Shown here piece after piece: positions 1-5,633 of a stretch of DNA of 5,705 bases (position 1 is the stretch's first letter; each line of letters begins with the position of its first letter). The DNA is from Candidatus Saccharimonadia bacterium. Its GTDB lineage: Bacteria > Patescibacteriota > Saccharimonadia > Saccharimonadales > Saccharimonadaceae. A program made the position numbers and the translations under genes. The notes under the pieces were generated by a model that saw only the letters and a list, made by a program, of their open reading frames with translations, was not told the origin of the DNA and searched no databases. The DNA lies in NCBI GenBank assembly GCA_023257755.1, contig JALRBM010000012.1, positions 1 through 5,705 of the forward strand. The letters run 5' to 3'.

Positions 1-1800
1 ATCATTGTTTCCCACCCAGATGCCAACGGCTAACTGCGGCGTGTAGCCGATCGTCCAGGCATCTTTTTGATCATCGGTCGTTCCCGTTTTCACCGCGGCC
101 GTGCGCCCCGGTACCGTCAGCGACGATCCAAAAATCGGCGCACGGGCATTATTATCAGACAGAATACTCGATATCAGATACGACCCGTCGGCACTCATTA
201 CTTGCTTTGACTTTTCATCCGAACGGAAAATCAGGTCATCATACTTCGTTTCGATCTTCTCGATTATGGTGGTCGGGTATTGCTGGCCTTGATTGGCAAA
301 GGCCGCATAGGCATTCGTCATCTGGACAAGCGGCGCTTCGGCCACCCCAAGTGCAAGGGCCAACCCATAGTTTTTATCTTTTTGAATCGCCGTGATTCCC
401 ATACGCTGGGCCGTTTCGATCGTCGTTTCGATTCCCACTTTCTGCATGACTTTCACTGCTGGAATATTGAGCGAGCGGGCAAGGGCGTTTCGAACCGAAA
501 TATTCCCACTAAAGGTTCTGTTGGCATTCTTTGGTGCGTATCCACCAAAGTCAGTCGGTACGTCGGCTAATATGGTTGCAGGAGTAACCAGCCCTTCCGC
601 CAGCGCCTCGGCATAATAGATCGGCTTAAAGCTCGAACCCGGCTGCCGCGGTGTTGTCGCCACGTTGACCTTACCCCAGTCAGCGTTATTCCAATCACTA
701 CTGCCCACCAAGGCTCGAATGCCCCCGGATGTCGGATCAATCGCGATTCCCGCGGCGTTTGACCCGCCATTACGCTGAATAAATTTCATATGGTCAGTAA
801 TATTGGCCTTCATTTTGCGCTGCAAGTTCAGATCAAGCGTAGTTTGCACCTGGTACCCAGAACGAAGCGTCTTTTCTTCGCCGTACTTTTTATAAAGCTC
901 CTCTAACACCATCTCTGCAAAGTGTGGCGCATCACCTTCGCTCGAAGTCTCCCGCGGCGCATAGGTTAACTGCTCGGCGAGTGCCGCCTGCTTGTCGGCA
1001 TCCTTGATATACCCGTTCGTTACCATACGGGTCAGGACGGTCGTTTGGCGCTCCCTGGCATACTCCGCGTTCCCGATGGTCGGTGAATAGGCGTTAGGCG
1101 ACGGCAAGATCCCAATCAACATCGCGCTTTCGGCAAGCGTCAGATCCTTCGGGGATTTATTAAAGTACGACTTGGCTGCGTCTTCGATACCAAAGGTCGT
1201 CCCGCCAAAGAAGACCGAGTTAAGGTACATCTCTAAAATCTGGTCTTTGCTGTATCGTTGCTCGATCGCGATCGAGACAGCTAGCTCCTGGTATTTTCGC
1301 AGGAATGAGCGGTCTGCCGAAAGCAGCGTATTTTTGGCCAGCTGCTGCGTCAGGGTCGAACCACCACCATAGGCCTCCTGCGACGTTACCGTTCCGTATA
1401 CCGCGCGCAGGATTCCCTCTATCGAAAACCCACTATGCTTGTAAAAGTCCTTATCCTCAGCTGCGATCAGGGCATTCTTGACGTTACCAGATATCTCGGT
1501 CAGCGGTACCATTTTACGGTGCTCGGCCCGGCCAAAACTAAAGAACTTTTCGCCATTACGGTCGACCATGACGATTCCCGTATTATTCCGATTCATCAGG
1601 CGCTCCTGGTCAGCGATATCATTATAAAAATAAATATAGGTTCCTAGGGGAACAAGGATCAAAAAGGCAACAATCGGCAGCGCAATAACCAGGATTTTCT
1701 GCTTTTTCGAGAGATTTCGCCACCAGCGCCATTGGCGCCTGCCAGCACGCTTCGCACGGCGAACCGGCGAAACACGGGTGTACTTTCCTTGACGGACCAT
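1..1800 (-). CDS. Class A penicillin-binding protein (PBP1A type), C-terminus beyond window edge
   Basis: Bifunctional peptidoglycan synthase: it polymerises lipid II into glycan strands and cross-links stem peptides outside the membrane. The first 600 residues are visible and the frame runs off position 1. A very basic cytoplasmic tail (residues 1-35) is followed by one transmembrane helix (about 36-59). The GT51 transglycosylase domain has EDKDFYKHSG with catalytic Glu115, GGSTLTQQLAKN (146-157), KYQE with the probable second Glu172, and ILEMYLN. The transpeptidase domain has all three penicillin-binding motifs: SSFK (nucleophile Ser389, Lys392), SLN (443-445) and KTGT (571-574), then a typical WVGNND stretch at the edge. 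The enzyme therefore looks intact and active as far as it can be read. The ATG at 1800 lies 17 bases after ruvC, has no Shine-Dalgarno, and is preceded six bases upstream by TATAAT, suggesting a leaderless mRNA. Last gene visible in the minus-strand cluster. Family assignment is certain; the subclass name is inference. Confidence 0.97.
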   Translation of the reverse strand, partial: MVRQGKYTRVSPVRRAKRAGRRQWRWWRNLSKKQKILVIALPIVAFLILVPLGTYIYFYNDIADQERLMNRNNTGIVMVDRNGEKFFSFGRAEHRKMVPLTEISGNVKNALIAAEDKDFYKHSGFSIEGILRAVYGTVTSQEAYGGGSTLTQQLAKNTLLSADRSFLRKYQELAVSIAIEQRYSKDQILEMYLNSVFFGGTTFGIEDAAKSYFNKSPKDLTLAESAMLIGILPSPNAYSPTIGNAEYARERQTTVLTRMVTNGYIKDADKQAALAEQLTYAPRETSSEGDAPHFAEMVLEELYKKYGEEKTLRSGYQVQTTLDLNLQRKMKANITDHMKFIQRNGGSNAAGIAIDPTSGGIRALVGSSDWNNADWGKVNVATTPRQPGSSFKPIYYAEALAEGLVTPATILADVPTDFGGYAPKNANRTFSGNISVRNALARSLNIPAVKVMQKVGIETTIETAQRMGITAIQKDKNYGLALALGVAEAPLVQMTNAYAAFANQGQQYPTTIIEKIETKYDDLIFRSDEKSKQVMSADGSYLISSILSDNNARAPIFGSSLTVPGRTAAVKTGTTDDQKDAWTIGYTPQLAVGIWVGNND

Positions 1801-1806
1801 AAAGAT

Positions 1807-1815
1807 ATTATACCA
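1807..1815 (-). promoter_or_regulatory. Extended -10 promoter candidate for the PBP gene, leaderless geometry
   Basis: On the minus strand the 17-base gap between ruvC and the PBP gene contains TGGTATAAT: a perfect -10 hexamer (1807-1812) with the TGn extension. Exactly six bases separate it from the ATG at 1800, so the expected +1 is the A of the start codon. No good -35 box is visible at 16-18 bases, as is common for extended -10 promoters, and no Shine-Dalgarno lies before the ATG. This implies that the PBP can be transcribed separately from the upstream genes. It is a sequence-based prediction. Confidence 0.55.
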
Positions 1816-1817
1816 AA

Positions 1818-2300
1818 TTAGTCCATAGATTGACGCGACATCAACGCGTGTGTGATCGCAGCCGCCAGTGCGTCGGCACAGTCGTCCGGCTTTGGCACCT
1901 CTGTAAGACCCAGTTGAATCCGCACCATTTCCTGCACCTGTTTTTTGTCGGCTTTTCCGTATCCTGTTAGCGTCTGCTTGATCTGCATCGGCGTATACTC
2001 AGCGATCGGTAGTTTGGCTTTCCGGCCAGTCAGCATTGCCACTCCGCGGGCCTGGGCCACGCTGATCGCCGTTGTCACATTGCGGGCGAAAAACAGCTGT
2101 TCGATCGACATGACTTCCGGCTTTGTCGTTTTAATAATTTCTGTCAGGCTGTCAAAGATATCCTCCAGCCGCTCGTCAATCGGGGTATGCGCCGGTGTTG
2201 TCACGACGCCAGCATCGACCATTTTGTATTTGCCCTGAATAACATCAATAACGCCAAATCCCAAAATACCCGTACCGGGGTCGATCCCAATAATCCTCAT
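1818..2300 (-). CDS. ruvC: Holliday junction resolvase RuvC
   Basis: Crossover-junction endonuclease that works as a dimer with the RuvAB branch-migration motor and makes paired nicks across four-way junctions during recombinational repair. The 160-residue length is normal for the family. It begins MRIIGIDPGTG, giving the first catalytic aspartate Asp7. SIEQLFF supplies Glu67, and KPDDCADALAAAITH supplies the C-terminal acidic pair Asp140 and Asp143. Together these form the RNase H-like metal site. TGYGKADKKQVQ (112-123) is also typical of RuvC. Its ATG overlaps the stop of the upstream peptidase gene as ATGA (2297-2300), with an AGGA about nine bases before the start, so translational coupling is likely. 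ruvA and ruvB are not in this window. No key residue is missing. Confidence 0.97.
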   Translation of the reverse strand: MRIIGIDPGTGILGFGVIDVIQGKYKMVDAGVVTTPAHTPIDERLEDIFDSLTEIIKTTKPEVMSIEQLFFARNVTTAISVAQARGVAMLTGRKAKLPIAEYTPMQIKQTLTGYGKADKKQVQEMVRIQLGLTEVPKPDDCADALAAAITHALMSRQSMD

Positions 2301-2935
2301 GAAAGCAGTTCCTGATGTGTACCCTCAGCAACATAAACTTGTCCGTCCATGAGTGCATGGTGGGGAAGCTGCTTTTCTTCATAATAGCGTTTCATCGCAT
2401 TTGCCTTGTCACCAAACCAATCAGATAGGTAGTGGGGGACTACGTAAAAATCAACCAGCCCCAAACCTTTCCAGACCACTTCCCTCTCGTAGTGGGCGGG
2501 AACTAGATCGGGTTCGTCAGCAAGCTCGGTCCCATGCAGATCAGGTACCATTACCACCGACCCTGCGCTCGATCCGCCATAGGTAAAACGGTCATGCATC
2601 AAGCCTTCAACCAGCAAATCATCAAAACCGCTATAACGCATCGCCCGCCGCAGGATGAATGCGCTGCCGCCATAGGCGAACACTAATCCAACACCCTCCA
2701 GCCTCTTCTCTAGTCCGTCTTTTTTCTCAAAATAATCACGAAGATCAAGCTCTTCAGCTTCTAGTCCAACCTGCTCTAGCTCCTGTTTTTTTAACCGCAC
2801 ATGCTCTGCCCGTTCACCAACGGGCAAATAATCTTTGGCATTATCGATCAAAAGAGTTTTTTTATTCTCCCCCACCATTTCCAGCAAACGATCGGCGTGA
2901 TCGCCAAGACCCTGAGAAGAAAGATACAGTCGCAT
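2297..2935 (-). CDS. Peptidase S51 family protein (PepE/dipeptidase E-like)
   Basis: Probable serine peptidase of family S51, the group that includes aspartyl dipeptidase PepE and cyanophycinase, with a class I glutamine-amidotransferase-like fold. It has 212 residues, close to PepE length, and no signal peptide or membrane segment, so it is likely cytoplasmic. The start MRLYLSSQG matches the first strand of the fold. AYGGSAF (87-93) corresponds to the glycine-rich GGG loop, YGGSSAGS (119-126) is the nucleophile elbow with probable Ser123, and VPHYLSDWFG (166-175) carries the probable catalytic His168. The third catalytic residue would be one of the acids around 137-142. True substrate is unknown: S51 members differ in specificity and this could be a general peptidase. 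It lies 22 bases downstream of yebC and overlaps ruvC by four bases. The start has no Shine-Dalgarno; see the -10-like element at 2942-2947. Confidence 0.88.
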   Translation of the reverse strand: MRLYLSSQGLGDHADRLLEMVGENKKTLLIDNAKDYLPVGERAEHVRLKKQELEQVGLEAEELDLRDYFEKKDGLEKRLEGVGLVFAYGGSAFILRRAMRYSGFDDLLVEGLMHDRFTYGGSSAGSVVMVPDLHGTELADEPDLVPAHYEREVVWKGLGLVDFYVVPHYLSDWFGDKANAMKRYYEEKQLPHHALMDGQVYVAEGTHQELLS

Positions 2936-2941
2936 AATGCC

Positions 2942-2971
2942 AGTATACTCTAGAATTTTATTCGGTTTCAG
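2942..2971 (-). promoter_or_regulatory. Candidate internal promoter for the S51 peptidase, leaderless geometry
   Basis: On the minus strand TATACT (2942-2947) lies exactly six bases before the ATG at 2935, so transcription would start at the start codon. A weak -35 match, CTGAAA (2966-2971), lies 18 bases further upstream, inside the end of the yebC gene. There is no purine-rich Shine-Dalgarno in the 22-base gap. The same arrangement occurs before the PBP gene. Confidence 0.4.
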
Positions 2972-3680
2972 CTGCTATATCGGCATTCGTATGAACGTTT
3001 ACTACGTCATCAAGGTCATCGAGCGCATCCAGCAGGTTCAAGGCTTTTCGCGCCACTTCCGAATCACTTACTTCTACGGGGGTGTTTGGAACGTACTGCA
3101 ATTCCGCGTCTTTGACTTCTAAACCAGCTTCGATTAGTGCAGAGCGGACTTTCGCTAACTCTTTCGGATCAGTGTAGACGACGATTTCGCCCTCATCCTC
3201 ATTCGCATCTTCTGCACCGGCATCCAAAATAGCCAGGAGGGCGTCCTCTCCGCTTGCTGCAACGCGGATTACGCCTTTGCGTAAGAACTGGAAGGCAACG
3301 CTGCCAGGTTCGGCCATGCTTCCGCCGTTTTTTGTAAAGGCCGTGCGAACTTCTGGATAAGTACGGTTTTTATTGTCAGTCGCAGTCTCGACAATAATGC
3401 CGATACCGCCCGGCCCGTAACCCTCGTAGGTCGCCTCTTCCATGACAGCCGCGTTCTTATCGGCAACGCGGTCGATCGCACGTTGAATGTTGGCAATGGG
3501 CATATTGGCAGCTTTGGCTTTTTCGATCGCAAGCGCAAGGGCCGAATTCATATCGGGATCAGTACCGGACCGTGCAGCAATAGCAATCTGGTTGCCAATT
3601 TTTGTAAAAACCGCCCCACGCTTGGCATCATTAACGCCCTTTAGACGTTTAATTTTCGACCATTTATTATGTCCGGCCAT
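2958..3680 (-). CDS. yebC: YebC/PmpR (TACO1) family protein
   Basis: Member of the conserved YebC/TACO1 family. Members have been described as DNA-binding regulators (PmpR), and more recent work describes ribosome-associated factors that ease synthesis of difficult stretches such as polyproline. The 240-residue length is normal. The diagnostic N-terminus MAGHNKWSKIKRLKG fixes the start. YEGYGPGGIGIIVE (85-98), TDNKNRTYPEVR (101-112), GSVAFQF (126-132) and the acidic C-terminal DDLDDVVNVHTN (221-232) follow in family order. A GGAG five bases before the ATG is a good Shine-Dalgarno. It is the first gene of the minus-strand cluster, downstream of an extended -10 element. A 16-codon reading frame with its own Shine-Dalgarno overlaps its start (see findings). 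Whether it acts on DNA or on the ribosome here cannot be told from sequence. Confidence 0.97.
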   Translation of the reverse strand: MAGHNKWSKIKRLKGVNDAKRGAVFTKIGNQIAIAARSGTDPDMNSALALAIEKAKAANMPIANIQRAIDRVADKNAAVMEEATYEGYGPGGIGIIVETATDNKNRTYPEVRTAFTKNGGSMAEPGSVAFQFLRKGVIRVAASGEDALLAILDAGAEDANEDEGEIVVYTDPKELAKVRSALIEAGLEVKDAELQYVPNTPVEVSDSEVARKALNLLDALDDLDDVVNVHTNADIAAETE

Positions 3681-3704
3681 AGAAACTCCATTGATTACCT
3701 CTCG

Positions 3705-3713
3705 TTTATAGCA
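3705..3713 (-). promoter_or_regulatory. Extended -10 promoter candidate for the yebC-peptidase-ruvC-PBP cluster
   Basis: On the minus strand TGCTATAAA combines a 5/6 -10 hexamer (3705-3710) with the TGn extension. No convincing -35 lies at 16-18 bases. Transcription would start near 3698, leaving a leader of roughly 18 bases that contains GAGAGG and then GGAG before the yebC ATG at 3680. Confidence 0.45.
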
Positions 3714-3772
3714 ATTCTAACAGATGCAAGAGTACTTATCTAGAGCGCTCAGCATACAGTTCTTCAAGTACG

Positions 3773-3793
3773 CTTCATTTGCTTAAAATGAAG
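3773..3793. repeat. 8-bp inverted repeat in the divergent intergenic region
   Basis: CTTCATTT (3773-3780) and AAATGAAG (3786-3793) are perfect complements separated by five bases. The second arm ends directly against the candidate -35 box of the glycosyltransferase promoter (3794). No T-tract follows on either strand, so it is not an intrinsic terminator. An operator for a dimeric regulator is one possibility; function is unproven. Confidence 0.5.
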
Positions 3794-3822
3794 TTGCTAC
3801 TAATACTAGTATGTGATAAAGT
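3794..3822 (+). promoter_or_regulatory. Candidate promoter for the glycosyltransferase gene
   Basis: TTGCTA (3794-3799) and TAAAGT (3817-3822) are spaced by 17 bases, each matching four of six consensus positions. An overlapping alternative is the extended -10 TGTGATAAA (3812-3820). Either would place the start site at about 3827-3829, some 20 bases before the GTG. Confidence 0.35.
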
Positions 3823-3838
3823 AATCGGGAATAAATAA

Positions 3839-3852
3839 GGGAGAATGTTGTG
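3839..3852 (+). promoter_or_regulatory. Ribosome binding site and GTG start of the glycosyltransferase
   Basis: GGGAG (3839-3843), six bases, then GTG (3850-3852). This decides the start: the closer ATG at 3845 is only one base from the Shine-Dalgarno and opens a two-codon frame, ATG TTG TGA. That TGA overlaps the GTG as GTGA. Confidence 0.7.
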
Positions 3853-5034
3853 AGCTTTTTAGCTTGGTTTTTTATTGTATACGGGGTGCTTGCACTCACA
3901 CATATATTGTTTCAGATGCTGATTGGACACCTTGAGCACCGCAGACAAAAACACAAATATTTTAAAGGGTACCATGATCGTCACCACGAAAAGGTAAGTG
4001 TTGTAGTACCGGTATACAATGAAGATCCCGCGATACTCAATGAAGCCATTAAATCAATCTACGAGCAGGATCATGCCGATCTTGAAATACTCGTAGTCGA
4101 TGATGGCTCGCAAAACTACAAAGAGCTAAATGAAAAAGTATACAAGAACTATAACCATGGACGCGCTAAGACTTTGGTTTCTAAGAAGAATATCGGCAAG
4201 CGTCATGCACAACGTATGGCTTTCGATAAAGCAAAGGGTGATATTATTGTCACCGTTGACTCTGATACAATTCTTCGTTCCAAGAAAACTATCTCACGTA
4301 TTGTAAAGCGCTTTAGAGATCCTGAAGTTGGCGCAGTCACTGGTGATGTAAGAGTCGAAAATGCAAAACAGAATCTACTTACTCGTCTTATATCTTATCG
4401 TTACTGGACGGCGTTCCATCAGGAGCGTGCTGCGCAAAGTTACTTCTCAGTGCTTATGTGCTGCTCCGGCCCATTCTCGGCTTATCGAAAAACTATTATC
4501 GACGACGTTAAGGACCGCTACAATTCACAAACTTTCCTCGGTCAACTTTGCACATTTGGAGACGACCGCCACCTTACCAACCTTATATTAGAAGAGGGTC
4601 ATCAAGTGGTATTCGATAATAAGGCGGTAGTCTACACTTATGTACCGACGACTCTTCCTCAATACCTTAAACAGCAGGTCCGCTGGAATAAAAGCTTTTA
4701 CCGTGAGATGCTTTGGACGCTTAAGTCCATTAACAAGCATAGTGCCTATTTAATTTACGACCTACTAATGCAGCTGATCCTACCCTTCCTGCTTATAGTG
4801 GCTCTTATAGCTACTATAATCCAGGCGTTTCTTTTTGGGCCAGCAATCCTTATTCAGTACACAGCAATTCTCATAGGGATTGCCTTCATTCGTGCACTCT
4901 ATGGCTTATACCGCACCAAAGATGTAGGTTTTCTACTATTTATTGTGTACGGTTTCGTTCATGTGCTTTTGCTAATCCCTACTCGGATGTATGCACTGCT
5001 TACGATTGCAAAGGTTAAATGGGGCACCCGTTAG
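3850..5034 (+). CDS. Membrane family-2 glycosyltransferase, hyaluronan synthase/NodC-like
   Basis: Probable processive polysaccharide synthase (GT2) that uses a UDP-sugar at the inner membrane face and moves the growing chain through its own membrane helices. It has 394 residues. One N-terminal helix (about 2-25) precedes the cytoplasmic domain, and about three C-terminal helices span 303-385. The GT-A domain has VVVPVYNED (51-59), VDDGS (83-87), the metal-binding DSDT (137-140), SGPFSAYR (206-213), QTFLG with GDDRHLTN (probable catalytic base Asp239), and QQVRW (275-279). SGPxxxYR, QTFLG and GDDRxLTN are especially close to hyaluronan synthase and NodC, as opposed to cellulose synthase. The product is unknown: hyaluronan, chitin oligomers or another polymer are all possible. 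Start is GTG with GGGAG (3839-3843) six bases upstream; an ATG at 3845 is excluded because TGA follows one codon later. It ends in tandem TAG TAG codons. Monocistronic by context, and visibly more AT-rich than the cluster on the other strand. Confidence 0.9.
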   Translation: MSFLAWFFIVYGVLALTHILFQMLIGHLEHRRQKHKYFKGYHDRHHEKVSVVVPVYNEDPAILNEAIKSIYEQDHADLEILVVDDGSQNYKELNEKVYKNYNHGRAKTLVSKKNIGKRHAQRMAFDKAKGDIIVTVDSDTILRSKKTISRIVKRFRDPEVGAVTGDVRVENAKQNLLTRLISYRYWTAFHQERAAQSYFSVLMCCSGPFSAYRKTIIDDVKDRYNSQTFLGQLCTFGDDRHLTNLILEEGHQVVFDNKAVVYTYVPTTLPQYLKQQVRWNKSFYREMLWTLKSINKHSAYLIYDLLMQLILPFLLIVALIATIIQAFLFGPAILIQYTAILIGIAFIRALYGLYRTKDVGFLLFIVYGFVHVLLLIPTRMYALLTIAKVKWGTR

Positions 5035-5042
5035 TAGAGCAG

Positions 5043-5495
5043 TTACCCACTATACCCGACGTGGGTTTTGACAGATCCGTCAGTATCGCTTCTCCAGTAG
5101 AGGCGATACCGCGCGCACTGCGATCCGACGCAGCTTGAGTCATTAATGTAACCGTATTGGTTTACGGTTGGATTAGCGCTATTAACTAATGTAGGCGTAG
5201 TCAATCCTGGGGGTGTAAGCATAGCGTCTTTTATCTCCCCAATGTTAGCATTACGCCAACTCGCGAAGTTCAGTCCAATACTGCCCGACTGAGAATAAGG
5301 TGGATAGAAACCCTTTTGCTGGTTGTATATTTCAAGCTGCCGAGCAAGTTGGCGAATATCACTCATACGCTCAACGTCTCTAGAGCGTTTTTGGACTCCG
5401 CTATACGCCATAACGCTCACACTCGCTAAGATAGCCACGACTACAGTAACGATGATTAGTTCGATAAGAGTAAAGCCGTTATTTTTGTTTTTCAT
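5043..5495 (-). CDS. Type IV pilin-like protein (prepilin with class III signal)
   Basis: Small secreted pilin or pseudopilin of 150 residues. The N-terminus MKNKNNG-FTLIELIIV is a textbook prepilin signal: a six-residue basic/polar leader, Gly7 before the PilD-type peptidase cut, Phe8 as mature residue 1 and Glu12 as the conserved Glu5. A hydrophobic helix (about 8-30) continues as an amphipathic helix with KRSRDVERMSDIRQLARQLE. A GFYP motif (62-65) opens the globular part, as in many pilins and type II secretion pseudopilins. Two cysteines, Cys122 and Cys127, lie close together near the C-terminus and could form a small disulfide loop. No pilus ATPase, platform protein or prepilin peptidase is in this window, so major versus minor pilin cannot be decided. 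Its 3' end converges with the glycosyltransferase, eight bases apart. The Shine-Dalgarno is strong but unusually close to the ATG. Confidence 0.9.
   Translation of the reverse strand: MKNKNNGFTLIELIIVTVVVAILASVSVMAYSGVQKRSRDVERMSDIRQLARQLEIYNQQKGFYPPYSQSGSIGLNFASWRNANIGEIKDAMLTPPGLTTPTLVNSANPTVNQYGYINDSSCVGSQCARYRLYWRSDTDGSVKTHVGYSG
5045..5069 (+). terminator. Weak candidate terminator for the glycosyltransferase, inside the pilin 3' end
   Basis: ACCCAC (5045-5050) pairs with GTGGGT (5061-5066) across a ten-base loop, and TTTT (5066-5069) follows on the plus strand. A competing smaller hairpin, ACCC/GGGT, exists in the same stretch. The stem is short and the T-run brief, so this is tentative. 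It begins about ten bases after the glycosyltransferase stop and overlaps the last codons of the convergent pilin gene. Confidence 0.35.
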
Positions 5496-5504
5496 ACACC
5501 TCCT
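5496..5504 (-). promoter_or_regulatory. Strong, closely spaced Shine-Dalgarno of the pilin gene
   Basis: On the minus strand AGGAGG (5499-5504) is followed by only three bases (TGT) before the ATG at 5495. The motif is near-perfect, but the spacing is shorter than the usual five to nine. No alternative in-frame start would keep the short prepilin leader, so the ATG stands. Confidence 0.75.
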
Positions 5505-5526
5505 ATGAGTAATGGATTCAAAAATA

Positions 5527-5555
5527 ACTTTACCTCATTGGCACTATGGACTCAA
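5527..5555 (-). promoter_or_regulatory. Candidate promoter for the pilin gene
   Basis: On the minus strand TTGAGT (5550-5555) and TAAAGT (5527-5532) are 17 bases apart, each matching four of six consensus positions. Transcription would start near 5520, about 25 bases before the ATG. It lies downstream of the tRNA terminator, so the pilin would be an independent unit. The -10 hexamer and spacing are the same as in the glycosyltransferase promoter candidate. Confidence 0.35.
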
Positions 5556-5598
5556 GGGCATCGTATTACCATCGTGATCGATAAAAGCGATCTTCTCT

Positions 5599-5622
5599 AA
5601 AATCAGCCCCGTAAGGAGCTGA
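5599..5622 (-). terminator. Rho-independent terminator of the tRNA-Lys transcript
   Basis: On the minus strand TCAGCTCC (5622-5615), loop TTAC and GGGGCTGA (5610-5603) form an 8-bp stem with one G-T wobble, followed at once by TTTT (5602-5599). It begins 11 bases after the tRNA CCA end. The plus strand has no T-tract after the stem, so it is directional. Confidence 0.8.
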
Positions 5623-5633
5623 CAATAATTTCA

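Noticed and set aside
101..616. Several overlapping plus-strand open frames
   Set aside because: They are antisense to the transpeptidase domain of the PBP, which has all catalytic motifs in the minus frame; the plus translations show no recognisable family or starts with a ribosome site.
1435..1647. Plus-strand 70-codon frame
   Set aside because: Antisense to the transglycosylase domain of the PBP; no support.
1945..2238. Plus-strand 97-codon frame, fairly hydrophobic
   Set aside because: Lies wholly opposite ruvC, whose catalytic residues are intact; a shadow of that codon pattern.
2297..2299. Possible UGA recoding (glycine), as in Gracilibacteria
   Set aside because: This TGA ends the peptidase at a normal length exactly in the ruvC start, and no conserved gene here has an in-frame TGA.
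2353..2937. Plus-strand frames opposite the S51 peptidase
   Set aside because: Antisense to a gene with clear nucleophile and histidine motifs; low-complexity basic translations without family features.
3743..3750. Palindrome GAGCGCTC
   Set aside because: Only eight bases with no extension into the flanks; not enough to call a site.
5576..5592. Short hairpin GATCG-N7-CGATC between the terminator and the pilin promoter
   Set aside because: Five-base stem without a T-tract on either strand; a better terminator lies just beside it.
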